Of a stretch of 64,000 bases of DNA, positions 37,085 through 44,980 are shown one piece after another. Every line of letters begins with the position of its first letter. Positions within the stretch are counted from its first letter, which is position 1. The notes below the pieces were generated by a model. It was not told the DNA's origin, made no database searches, and saw only the letters and a program-made list of their open reading frames with translations. A program made the translations under genes and the position numbers. Source of the DNA: Clostridia bacterium (GTDB taxonomy: Bacteria > Bacillota > Clostridia > TANB77 > CAG-508); NCBI GenBank assembly GCA_900770415.1, contig CAAGKN010000007.1, forward strand, positions 62,001 to 126,000, read 5' to 3'.

Positions 37085-37543
37085 TCTTTAAGCTCCTTAA
37101 TTACATTTTCTAATCTAGTATCTTTGGTAGAAATATTTAAATATCTAGTATTAATATCATCTGGGTTTCTAGAAAATTCAATTTTAATGTAATTTTGTGG
37201 TAAAATATCTTCTATTAACTCACCCCATTCTATAAGGCTAATCCCAGAAGAAAAATATTCTAAACCACCAATATCATAAAATTCTTGAAGATCTGCTAAT
37301 CTATAAACATCAAAATGATAAATATTAGTACTTGGTGCATGATATTCATTAACGATTGTAAATGTAGGGCTTGAAATCTCATTTTCTAATCCCCAAAAAG
37401 ATAAAAAGCCTTCTGTAAATTTAGTTTTACCAGACCCTAAATCTCCGAGATAAAACAATAATATCTCCTGTATTTAAATGTGAGGCAAGTTTTTTTGCCA
37501 ATTCTTTTGTTTCAGTTTCATTATGAGATACGAATTTTAACAT
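37078..37543 (-). CDS. tsaE: TsaE, t6A complex ATPase, with +1 recoding site
   Basis: 154 residues after restoration. The start ATG at 37543 begins MLKFVSHNETETKELAKKLA, the usual TsaE N-terminus. On the minus strand the sequence reads TTA TCT C GGA GAT TTA GGG TCT GGT AAA ACT: an extra C at 37447 precedes the first glycine (Gly33) of the motif LSGDLGSGKT, the Walker A. The zero-frame codon is CGG; straight reading ends within about eight codons. The remainder has FTIVNEY, HFDVYRLAD and LIEWGE, all typical. TsaE is normally essential. Frame restoration makes it overlap tsaB by seven bases, as in related operons. Confidence 0.92.
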
Positions 37544-37643
37544 TATTTCACCCTTACATAAATCTTCAAACATATTTTATATTAGTTGAATTCATTTGTA
37601 AACAATAAATTAAAAAATAATTTAAAAAAATTAAAAAATAGTA

Positions 37644-37672
37644 TTGACAAAATAAAAAACCTAGTTTATAAT
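37644..37672 (+). promoter_or_regulatory. Promoter of the tRNA-Gly gene
   Basis: TTGACA at 37644-37649 and TATAAT at 37667-37672 with a 17-base spacer, 22 bases upstream of the tRNA. Confidence 0.8.
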
Positions 37673-37693
37673 TTATAAACGTAGTAAGGAAAT

Positions 37694-37767
<74 letters not shown>

Positions 37768-37773
37768 AATATT

Positions 37774-37817
37774 AAAACCTTATAATTGCTGAAATATCAG
37801 TACTTATAAGGTTTTTT
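37774..37817. terminator. Terminator after tRNA-Gly / integrase
   Basis: AAAACCTTATAA and TTATAAGGTTTT enclose an 18-base loop, with T-runs on both strands. It can end the tRNA transcript and the convergent integrase transcript. Confidence 0.7.
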
Positions 37818-37851
37818 GTTTATAAAAAGTATGCAATAGGTATGCAATAGC

Positions 37852-39018
37852 TTAAATTATTCTATTTAATTCTTCTTTCATAAAATCTAAGGTTACATGT
37901 GAATATACATCATTAGTTAGAGCGCTATCTTCAACATGACCAACAAAAGATTGAATGACAATTAGTGGCATTTTTTTCTCCTGGCATCTAGTAACAAATG
38001 TATGTCTTAAAACATGAGTATGTATTGTTTCTGTTATTTTATATTTGTTATTTAACCTTTTTAAATAACAATTTATTTCACCGTCTGTAATGAATTTATT
38101 ATCTTCATAATCCCAAAAGAGCAATCCGTAAATATTAGTGATTTTTTTGTTCATATATTTTTCAATAATTTCTCTAACCAGTGGAGACATTGGAATAGTC
38201 CTTTTGCCTTTATCAAGTGCCATCTTTTTAACATAAGTTTTAGTATGTTCTCCCAAAATAACTTTATCATTTTCATCTCTAGTAATAGTTTTATTTATTG
38301 TTAAAGTATTTTCTTTTAAATCTACGCAGTCTTTTGAAATTGCGAGAACTTCGCCAATTCTAGCTCCAATACATAATTGAAGTAAAAGAATATCATTATA
38401 TATGCAAGGTTCATCTTTTAAGATTTTTTCTAGTTTGTTTTGTTCTTCAATTGTTAGTGCTTTAACTTTCCTTTTTTCTTTTTTAGAAATAGGTTTTGTC
38501 AACATTTCATCATCCATGATATTAAATAATATGATCCTTCTTGAAACAGCAATCCTAAACATTTTATATAATAATGCCCAAATTTTATCTATGACACTGT
38601 TAGAATATTCTCTAATTTCTTTTTTAGCTTTTTGGACATCCATTACAGTTACTTTTTGAATAGGCTTATTTATAAAATTAGAGCAAGTTTTTCTTATTTG
38701 ATTTACAGTATCTTTATTTCTTCTGTAACTACGAGGACTAATTAAACCATCTTCATATCTTTGGTCAACAATGCTTTCTATTAAATCGATGCAAATGTCT
38801 CCTCTTTTTTCAATGTAAGTGCCTTGAGCAATACTAGCCTTGATATTGTTAAATCTTTTTTTAAAGTCACTTGCTTTTTCATTTTTCCTTTGTTTCAACG
38901 TTTTCCTTTTTCCTGAAGGCTCGACATATTGAGCTACATAACAATGCAATGTTTCACTAAAATAAATCGTGCCTTCTCCATTTCCTCTTGATTTTACTTT
39001 TTTGTTTCTTCTTTCCAT
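37852..39018 (-). CDS. int: Phage tyrosine-type integrase
   Basis: 388 residues. An N-terminal AP2-like arm-binding segment (YVAQYVEPSGKRKTLKQR), a SAM-like core-binding domain (about 70-165) and a catalytic domain (about 180-388). Catalytic residues: Arg in CIGARIGEVLAIS, His-x-x-Arg in HVLRHTF, His in SFVGHVED and Tyr in DVYSHVTL. It sits next to the tRNA-Gly and points toward it, the usual left-end arrangement of a temperate phage. Confidence 0.95.
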   Translation of the reverse strand: MERRNKKVKSRGNGEGTIYFSETLHCYVAQYVEPSGKRKTLKQRKNEKASDFKKRFNNIKASIAQGTYIEKRGDICIDLIESIVDQRYEDGLISPRSYRRNKDTVNQIRKTCSNFINKPIQKVTVMDVQKAKKEIREYSNSVIDKIWALLYKMFRIAVSRRIILFNIMDDEMLTKPISKKEKRKVKALTIEEQNKLEKILKDEPCIYNDILLLQLCIGARIGEVLAISKDCVDLKENTLTINKTITRDENDKVILGEHTKTYVKKMALDKGKRTIPMSPLVREIIEKYMNKKITNIYGLLFWDYEDNKFITDGEINCYLKRLNNKYKITETIHTHVLRHTFVTRCQEKKMPLIVIQSFVGHVEDSALTNDVYSHVTLDFMKEELNRII

Positions 39019-39177
39019 AATAAAATACCTCCATAAATTTCTTTAAAAATCCATTTACAGAGGTCTTGCACATTTAATAAACTTGTGTTATTATAAATAT
39101 GCAAATACCTTGTAAAAGGGATTTTGCTTTGTGTTTGGGATAGTGTCTTGTTTGCCGACAGCACTATCCTTTTTATA

Positions 39178-39591
39178 TTAAACTAATATACCATATTTTT
39201 CGGTATAAAAGTTAATACAATCATTCATATAATTATAATCTACATCAAAGTAGTCTGCTAAATCGTATAAGTCAAAACCTTGTGCGATTTTTTCTTTTAA
39301 TTTTTTAAATGGTACTAGTACAGAATATGCCCATTTCTTTGCTCTGTTTTCACATTTTCTTTTTAAAGTTATATCAGAGTCAATATAGTACAGAGCACCA
39401 CAATAATAATGACCTAATTCTTCTGCAAGTATTTCTTTTTCTTCAATATAATTGTCTATTCTACTGTAATCAATGCCTATACTATATTCGTTATTTTCTT
39501 CAAAAATTCTAGCTTTAGCCTTTGACCATTTATAATCTATTATATCTATTTTTTCCTTTTCAGTTAAATTATATAAATCTAATACTTCCAT
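39178..39591 (-). CDS. ImmA/IrrE-like phage protein with altered metal motif
   Basis: 137 residues, just downstream of the repressor gene as ImmA genes are. The expected HExxH appears as AEELGHYY, with Glu instead of the first His; the C-terminal part (ENRAKKWAYSVLVPF) is typical of the family. ImmA proteases cut phage or ICE repressors. Such Glu-for-His variants are seen in phage relatives as far as I know, so activity cannot be judged. It lies 3 bases from the repressor gene. Confidence 0.8.
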   Translation of the reverse strand: MEVLDLYNLTEKEKIDIIDYKWSKAKARIFEENNEYSIGIDYSRIDNYIEEKEILAEELGHYYCGALYYIDSDITLKRKCENRAKKWAYSVLVPFKKLKEKIAQGFDLYDLADYFDVDYNYMNDCINFYTEKYGILV

Positions 39592-39594
39592 AAT

Positions 39595-39957
39595 CTAATC
39601 TTTCTTTTTCTTTAAACTTTTCTTAAATCTAATAAATTCCTTTAATTCTTCTATTTCTTCATCTGTCAAGCCTTCTGTATCCAAACCATTATTAGAAGCA
39701 TAACGAAAATTATCTTCTTTTTTATTTTCAACTAATTCTGCAAAACCAGCTTTAGATAATAAATCGTTGTAATCTATATTATATATAGAAGATAGTTTTT
39801 TTAAAATAATTGGACTAGGTCTTCGTTTACCATTTTCCATTAAAGATAGGTAGCTAGGAGATATTTCGCATAATTTATTAACATCATATATGCTATATCC
39901 TAGAGCTTCTCTTATATTTTTTAAATATTTAGCAAGTTCAAGTGTTGAAACTTCCAT
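39595..39957 (-). CDS. XRE-family phage repressor (cI-like)
   Basis: 120 residues. The N-terminal helix-turn-helix (about 10-62) has YSIYDVNKLCEISPSYLSLMENGKRRPSP-type spacing (recognition helix near SPSYLSLME); the C-terminal part is acidic then basic. It is transcribed away from the Cro-like gene; four operator-like palindromes lie in between. Together with the ImmA-like gene it forms the lysogeny module. Confidence 0.9.
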   Translation of the reverse strand: MEVSTLELAKYLKNIREALGYSIYDVNKLCEISPSYLSLMENGKRRPSPIILKKLSSIYNIDYNDLLSKAGFAELVENKKEDNFRYASNNGLDTEGLTDEEIEELKEFIRFKKSLKKKKD

Positions 39958-39970
39958 CTTGACAACCTCC

Positions 39971-40082
39971 TTACAAGTGTAATTATACTATATAAATTTA
40001 CAATTGTAAATATTTTTAAAAAAATTTTCAAAAAACTATTGACAATTGTAAACTAAATGATATAATGTTTACAACAGTCAAC
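39971..40082. promoter_or_regulatory. Divergent phage promoter with four operator palindromes
   Basis: Four related palindromes occur: TTACAAGTGTAA at 39971-39982, TTTACAATTGTAAA at 39997-40010 (perfect), TTGACAATTGTAAA at 40039-40052 and a weaker TTTACAACAGTCAA near 40068-40081. The third overlaps the -35 (TTGACA 40039-40044) of the rightward promoter whose -10 is TATAAT at 40061-40066 (16-base spacer). This fits repressor/Cro binding. Confidence 0.8.
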
Positions 40083-40105
40083 CAGAAAGGTGGTGTAAAA
40101 CAAAA

Positions 40106-40351
40106 ATGGCAAATAGAACAGTATATGTAAAAAATTTAGATGATTTTATAGAAAAAATAGTAACGGCAGGCTTTACATATAGGGAATTAGCAAGAAAAGC
40201 CAATTCAAATCCAACTTCAATATCGTTATTAGCTAAAGGAGAAAGAAACCCGAGTCCAGAATTAGCGGTTAATATATGTAAAGCACTAAAATGTAACTTT
40301 GATGATATTTTTTTTATTAGAAATGTTGACAACAGTAAACACACGAATTAA
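40106..40351 (+). CDS. Cro-like XRE DNA-binding protein
   Basis: 81 residues, one helix-turn-helix (FTYRELARKANSNPTSISLL, then GERNPSPELAVNICKAL). It is the first rightward early gene, divergent from the repressor, behind the operator cluster. AAGGTGG precedes the ATG. Its 3' end contains TTGACAACAGTAAAC, resembling the operators. Confidence 0.88.
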   Translation: MANRTVYVKNLDDFIEKIVTAGFTYRELARKANSNPTSISLLAKGERNPSPELAVNICKALKCNFDDIFFIRNVDNSKHTN

Positions 40352-40371
40352 ATAAGAAAGAGGGTGATGAG

Positions 40372-40614
40372 TTGGAAGAACTATTAGAAGAACAACGAAA
40401 AACAAATGAGTTGTTAGAAACTATCCTAAACACAAAGCAAAACAATTTACCAAAATTAATTTATGCAAAAGAGATAGCAAAAAACTATCAAGTAAATTTA
40501 AATAAAGCAACTGAATTTTGCAAAAGATACGGCACAAATTTTGGAGGTTATTGTATAGAAATTGAGAAATTTAAAGAAATTTTACAAACAAAAGGCACAG
40601 AACTATTCAAATAA
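40372..40614 (+). CDS. Small phage DNA-binding or excisionase-like protein
   Basis: 80 residues starting at TTG 40372 behind GAGGGTGATG. A coiled N-terminus (LLEEQRKTNELLETIL) is followed by a helix-turn-helix-like part with AKEIAKNYQVNLNKATEFCK. The place in the early operon and size fit an excisionase or transcription factor; the family is not certain. Confidence 0.6.
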   Translation: MEELLEEQRKTNELLETILNTKQNNLPKLIYAKEIAKNYQVNLNKATEFCKRYGTNFGGYCIEIEKFKEILQTKGTELFK

Positions 40615-40630
40615 GAAAGGAGAATCACAA

Positions 40631-40747
40631 ATGAAAAAACAGAAAATAAACAAAGCAAAATTAGCAATAAACATATTAAAGTTAGAATGTATAGCATTAT
40701 TAGCATTTACATTTGACGTAATGTTTATAAGTTATCTGTTGAAGTAA
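40631..40747 (+). CDS. 38-residue phage membrane peptide
   Basis: Starts at ATG 40631 behind AAAGGAG. The product is a basic N-terminus plus one hydrophobic helix (LECIALLAFTFDVMFISYLL). Function unknown. Confidence 0.6.
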   Translation: MKKQKINKAKLAINILKLECIALLAFTFDVMFISYLLK

Positions 40748-40776
40748 TGTAAATAATTTTGAAATGGAGGTAAGGG

Positions 40777-40920
40777 ATGGCAACATTAACAGTAATAATA
40801 GTGGCAATGTTATCAATCATATTATGGCATAAAAAGATAAATCCAGAAACAAGCTGGATTTATGGAGGATATGTATTGATTATAGTAACTATTTATCTAT
40901 TTGCTGTGACAAGTCTTTAA
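40777..40920 (+). CDS. 47-residue phage membrane protein
   Basis: ATG 40777 follows GGAGG. Two hydrophobic segments (about 3-16 and 31-46) flank a short HKKINPETSWIYGG loop. Its 3' end overlaps the 3' end of the convergent gene by 32 bases. Function unknown. Confidence 0.55.
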   Translation: MATLTVIIVAMLSIILWHKKINPETSWIYGGYVLIIVTIYLFAVTSL

Positions 40921-41248
40921 CAATTTTATTGATAGTGTGCCTATAGTTTTCTAAATCTTTTTTTAACTTATAAGATTCTAAATCTACAAAGTATTTGTCA
41001 TTTACATTATTAAAATGAGTATAAAGATTATTCTTAGCAATATTATATTTAACCATATCAGTATAAGTTGAATCTATAAAAACCATAAAGCATTCAGTTA
41101 CGAAATCATTTAAGGCGTTGCGTTGATTAGGATATGAAAGTTCAAGTTTTTTTGATTTGTATTTGAATAAATTGTCTATTATAGATACAACGGCAGGAGA
41201 CAAAATTGCGGATATTGCAATAATTGCCATAATCCAATTCGGGTCCAT
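40889..41248 (-). CDS. Minus-strand phage protein with N-terminal membrane helix
   Basis: 119 residues: one helix (about 5-27) then a soluble Lys/Asn/Tyr-rich helical part. It is the only minus-strand gene inside the rightward early region, so it may be expressed from the prophage like a moron; GAGGTG precedes the ATG on its strand. Family not recognised. Confidence 0.6.
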   Translation of the reverse strand: MDPNWIMAIIAISAILSPAVVSIIDNLFKYKSKKLELSYPNQRNALNDFVTECFMVFIDSTYTDMVKYNIAKNNLYTHFNNVNDKYFVDLESYKLKKDLENYRHTINKIVKDLSQQIDK

Positions 41249-41317
41249 AATAACACCTCGCTTTCGAGGCTATTATATAAAAATTAAAATAAAAAGTAAA
41301 GAAAGGAGTTGAGAAAT

Positions 41318-41578
41318 ATGTTAGAAAGAAGAATAAACAAAACATTGAAGGAATCTTTAGATAAAACAATAGAAGAAAATAAGTATTTAAGAGAAATATT
41401 AAAAAAACAAATTGAAGATTCAATATTAGCATTAAATGAAATACAAGATATACAAGCAATAAAGATTTCTGAGGCAGAAAAAGATATGTTAAGAAATAGC
41501 ATTATAAACAAAAAACGTACAGAGTTTGTGACAAAAATAATAGAGTTAGACGGTTCTGGAAAACATTCTAACTCATAA
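41318..41578 (+). CDS. Hypothetical helical phage protein
   Basis: 86 residues from ATG 41318 behind AAAGGAG. Lys/Glu/Ile-rich helices throughout, no known motif. Early region, first gene after the minus-strand insert. Confidence 0.6.
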   Translation: MLERRINKTLKESLDKTIEENKYLREILKKQIEDSILALNEIQDIQAIKISEAEKDMLRNSIINKKRTEFVTKIIELDGSGKHSNS

Positions 41579-41644
41579 GAATTTAACATTACAAGTATAA
41601 ATTCACTATATTTATTATATCAAAGAAAAGGTAGAAATGTCAAT

Positions 41645-42112
41645 ATGAGCTGTATTTTTAGAAGAGTAAGAACAAAAGATTATAAGAAATATTACTTCTG
41701 TAAAAAACTTAATTGCAAAGTAGAATTTGATTTTTGTAAAGACTGCGAATGTAAAGAGTATAAGAAATATAAGAAGCCGAATTATAAAAAACATAAAAGA
41801 ACAAAAGCTACTGCAATACAAAAATATGTAAAAGAAGCGGTTTGGTATAGAGATAATAAACAATGTATTTTTTGCGGAAAGCCAGTATCGGTATTTTATG
41901 CAAATGCACATTTTATTCCTCGCAGTGCAGGAGGAAGAGGTATAGAAGAAAATATTTTTACAGCATGTGATCATTGCCATTCTGAACAAGACAACGGACT
42001 AAATACAAAAGAACATGATGAAAAAGCAGAAGCATACTTAAAAAGCAAATATCCTAATTGGGATAGAAGCAAATTAATATATGAAAAGAATACAAGAGAG
42101 GAGGAAATTTAA
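41645..42112 (+). CDS. HNH endonuclease, phage early region
   Basis: 155 residues. A Cys-rich N-terminus (CKKLNCKVEFDFCKDCEC) is followed by an HNH domain: CIFCGKPVS, ANAHFIPRSAGG, ENIFTACDHCHSEQD, with the zinc cysteines and metal His/Asn in order. It abuts the replisome organizer gene directly. Phage HNH proteins in this position may assist recombination or replication. Confidence 0.85.
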   Translation: MSCIFRRVRTKDYKKYYFCKKLNCKVEFDFCKDCECKEYKKYKKPNYKKHKRTKATAIQKYVKEAVWYRDNKQCIFCGKPVSVFYANAHFIPRSAGGRGIEENIFTACDHCHSEQDNGLNTKEHDEKAEAYLKSKYPNWDRSKLIYEKNTREEEI

Positions 42113-42968
42113 ATGGCAGAATATAGACCAGTTTACACAAATTTTTGGGAGGACAGTAAGGTATTAGATGATATGACTCCAGAAGATAGATATTTTATGC
42201 TATATCTATTGACAAACACACATACTAATATGGCAGGCTGCTATGAAGTAAGTAAAAGAATAATAAGTAATGAGACGGGTTACACAATTGAAACAGTAGA
42301 AAAGTTATTAGACAGATTTGAAAACATTCTTAAATTAGTAAAATATTCTAAAGAAACAAAAGAAATACTTGTTTTAAATTGGTATAAATACAATTGGACA
42401 AGCAGTGACAAAGTAAAAGTAAGAATAGAAGCGGACATAGAATCAATAAAATGTGATGAATTTAAAGAGTATTTAAATACCGTATGCATACCGTATAAGT
42501 ATGGTATAGATACGGTATCAGATGAAGAAAAAATATACCCTATCGATACGGTATCTATACGGTATGCATATAACTAACTCTAACTCTAACTCTAACTCTA
42601 ACACAAACTCTAACTCAACTCAAAATAAAATAAATAAAGATGAATTAAATAAATTAATTCATCTAGTCGTGAATTATTTAAATCTAAAAACATCTAAAAA
42701 TTTTAAAACATCTAGTAAAACAACTGTAAAGCATATAAAAGCTAGAGCCCTAGAAGGCTTTACATTTGATAATTTCAAAACAGTAATAGATACAAAGACA
42801 TCGGAATGGAAAAACAATAAAGAAATGTCTAAGTATTTAAGACCAGAAACGTTGTTTGGAACAAAGTTTGAGGGATATTTAAATCAAAATTGTGAAGTTC
42901 AAAATAAAGAGCAAGAAGAAACAATAAACGAATACATGGAAATGAGTAGGAGGTTTGAAAATGGATAA
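42113..42968 (+). CDS. Phage replisome organizer (N- and C-domains joined by +1 recoding)
   Basis: 284 residues after restoration. The N-terminal winged-helix domain (1-about 115: YRPVYTNFWEDSKVLDDMTP, LYLLTNTHTNMAGCYE) matches phage replisome-organizer N-domains, and the C-terminal domain (about 175-265: LIHLVVNYLNLKTSKNFK, VKHIKARALEGFT, LRPETLFGTKFEGYLNQ) matches the conserved phage replication C-domain. The frame changes at ATA C GGT ATG (extra C 42560, zero-frame CGG). Without it the protein ends at 42577. A linker of Asn-Ser repeats follows the junction. The site lies inside the last copy of an ATACGGTAT iteron. GAGGAG precedes ATG 42113. The dnaB gene overlaps the end. Confidence 0.88.
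42477..42565. repeat. Iterons ATACGGTAT within the replisome-organizer gene (putative phage origin)
   Basis: Five exact copies in 89 bases: ATACCGTAT at 42477-42485 and 42488-42496 (reverse orientation), ATACGGTAT at 42510-42518, 42546-42554 and 42557-42565, plus a degenerate GTATGGTAT near 42499. Origins inside the initiator gene are known from many phages. AT-rich sequence and TAACTC repeats follow. Confidence 0.7.
42572..42615 (+). repeat. TAACTC tandem repeat
   Basis: About six near-perfect copies of the hexamer TAACTC (with one ACAAAC interruption) encode an Asn-Ser linker between the two domains of the replication protein. They adjoin the iterons and may be part of the origin. Confidence 0.7.
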
Positions 42969-44254
42969 TTCTAATCTACACTCAGATGAAGCTGAAGTAA
43001 ATGTTATAGCATCAATTCTAGTAATTCAAGACAATAGTAAATACATAAATAGTTTAGAAACTCAAGACTTTTACTCTAAAACTAACAAGGCAATATTTAG
43101 CTTAATGAAAGAGCTAAACGATAAAGATGAAACAGTAGATTTGCTAACTGTGAAAGAGCTAGGTGTAACAAAAAAATTTAATGGAATAAAGCTATTAGAA
43201 ACAATGACAGATATGACAGATAAGCTAGTTTACGCAGGAAATATAGATAAATATATAAAAATACTTAAAAACTTAAGTGTTAAGAGAAAGATATTTAATA
43301 CTGCAAAAAAAGTATGTGAAGAGATATCAGAAGTAGATCCAAATAAAGATGAAATTGAAGTAAAAAACGAAGTAGTTCAAAAGTTTTTAAATATAAAAAC
43401 AAACAAGAAAAATAGTAATGCTGAAATGAAAGATGTAATGATAGAAACACTAAAAGACATAGATGATAAATATCAAAAAAGAGATGATTATAGTTTGCGA
43501 ACAGGTTATTTAGATTTAGACAAAATAATAGAGGGACTACATGAACAGGAATTAACTTTGCTAGGAGCAAGGCCAGGGGTCGGCAAAACAGCATTTTCTT
43601 TGCAGATGGCAGAACACATAGCAAAAAAAGGGGTATATGTTTATTTTGTAAGTTTAGAGATGTCTCGAAAGCAATTAGGAAATAGAATAATAGCAAGAGA
43701 AGCGGAAATAGACAGCCACGTTTTAAGAATGGGTTGGCTTACAGAAGAAAACTTTGCAAAGATAAACGAAGTGGCAGGAAATGTAGCAGATATAAAAATG
43801 TGTATAGATTCTGAGTCAACAACAATACAAGACATAGAAGACAAGGCAAATGAATTAAAGCAAGAGAAGAATTTAGGACTAATGGTAATAGATTATTTGC
43901 AGCTGCTAAAGAGTAGAAATAAATTTACAAACAGAGAACAAGAAGTAGCAGACATAAGCAGAAGATTAAAACTACTATCGAAAGAATTAGATATCCCAGT
44001 TGTGGCACTATGTCAGCTAAATAGAGAAACAGAAAAAAGAAGAAGACCATTACTTGCAGATTTAAGAGAGAGTGGAAGCTTAGAGCAAGATGCAGACAAT
44101 GTAATTTTCTTATATGTTGACGATGAAGAAAAAGTAAAGAATAGAGTAATAGATGTTGAAGTAATAGTTGCAAAACAAAGAAATGGACCAACTCGGAATG
44201 GTAAAGATTCAATTTAATAAAAAACAGATGAAATTCGATAATGTAGGAGGATAA
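42961..44254 (+). CDS. dnaB: Phage replicative DNA helicase DnaB, with +1 recoding site
   Basis: 430 residues after restoration. DnaB_N domain (about 1-105, NLHSDEAEVNVIASILV) and RecA-like DnaB_C domain: Walker A GARPGVGKTAFSLQMAEH, SLEMSRKQLGNRIIA, VIDYLQLL, and DLRESGSLEQDADNV. The end is broken at CCA ACT C GGA ATG (extra C 44194; zero-frame CGG), which sits in the conserved QRNGPTG motif; the +1 frame continues MVKIQFNKKQ to the stop at 44252. Straight reading ends at 44217. AGGAGG is 7 bases before ATG 42961, preferred over TTG 42955. The gene overlaps the replisome organizer by eight bases. Confidence 0.93.
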
Positions 44255-44255
44255 G

Positions 44256-44420
44256 ATGAGGTATATAACAACACAAGAATTTTTAAAGTTAGATGATGCT
44301 AATAAAGCAAGAACACTTAAAGAGATAGCACAAGGAGAAGTAAGATTAAAAGAAGGTGATTTAAAAAATGGCAAAAGTAAGTGTAATAGAAACAAGAGTA
44401 AAAGAGGTATTAGAAAATAG
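44256..44420 (+). CDS. 54-residue phage hypothetical protein
   Basis: ATG 44256 follows TAGGAGG, which also forms the end of dnaB in the restored frame. The product is MRYITTQEFLKLDDANKART and a basic tail (NGKSKCNRNKSKRGIRK). It overlaps the next gene by 53 bases. Function unknown. Confidence 0.55.
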   Translation: MRYITTQEFLKLDDANKARTLKEIAQGEVRLKEGDLKNGKSKCNRNKSKRGIRK

Positions 44421-44661
44421 CCCAGCAACAAGAGAAAATGACAATTTGCTATATGTTACATACTTAGAAGAATATCACTATGTAGATTTTAACAGACAGA
44501 CATTTATAGATTATGAAAGATATGGACTACCGAGCTTTAAATCAATTGAAAGAACTAGAAGAAAAATACAAAACGAAGAAGGCAAATACAAAGCAAGTGA
44601 AGTTATAGAAGAGGGACGAAAAGAAGCGGAGAAACAATTTCAAGATTATTACAGGAGGTAA
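44368..44661 (+). CDS. 97-residue phage hypothetical protein
   Basis: Helical, charged protein (VSVIETRVKEVLENSPATR, later FKSIERTRRKIQNEEGKYKA). The pattern resembles small phage early proteins found after dnaB in Clostridium phages; role unknown. Confidence 0.7.
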   Translation: MAKVSVIETRVKEVLENSPATRENDNLLYVTYLEEYHYVDFNRQTFIDYERYGLPSFKSIERTRRKIQNEEGKYKASEVIEEGRKEAEKQFQDYYRR

Positions 44662-44664
44662 ACA

Positions 44665-44814
44665 GTGGAAGAGGATCTAGATAAAATAAAACAGCAAATA
44701 AATGATTTTGCTATCAAGTATGGAGTAAGATATATAGTTTTCAAGACAACTGAAACAAGGCTAGAAGAGGGCAAAATTGTTGGAACAAATGTAGAGTCAG
44801 AGCTTATATATTAA
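44665..44814 (+). CDS. 49-residue phage hypothetical protein
   Basis: GTG 44665 is preceded by AGGAGG. The product has KIKQQINDFAIKYGVRYIVF followed by an acidic end. Function unknown. Confidence 0.55.
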   Translation: MEEDLDKIKQQINDFAIKYGVRYIVFKTTETRLEEGKIVGTNVESELIY

Positions 44815-44839
44815 AAATAAAGTGGAAGAGGTATAGAAA

Positions 44840-44980
44840 ATGAACGAATTTAAAGAAAGTTTAAAAGTAAGTAAAGAACAATTAGAGTATGAAGAATACA
44901 AAAGAAAAAGATTTGCAAAAGAAGTACACAAAGAAAAATGGGATAATGCAAGAAAAAGGTTAGAAGGAGAAGAAAGATAA
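44840..44980 (+). CDS. 46-residue phage hypothetical protein
   Basis: ATG 44840 behind AGAGG. A Lys/Glu-rich helix (ESLKVSKEQLEYEEYKRKR) with no motif. Its stop overlaps the next start (TAATG). Confidence 0.5.
   Translation: MNEFKESLKVSKEQLEYEEYKRKRFAKEVHKEKWDNARKRLEGEER

Noticed and set aside
42522..42968. Separate gene for the C-terminal replication domain
   Set aside because: The first ATG in this frame lies inside the N-domain gene without a ribosome site, and the two halves are domains of one family.
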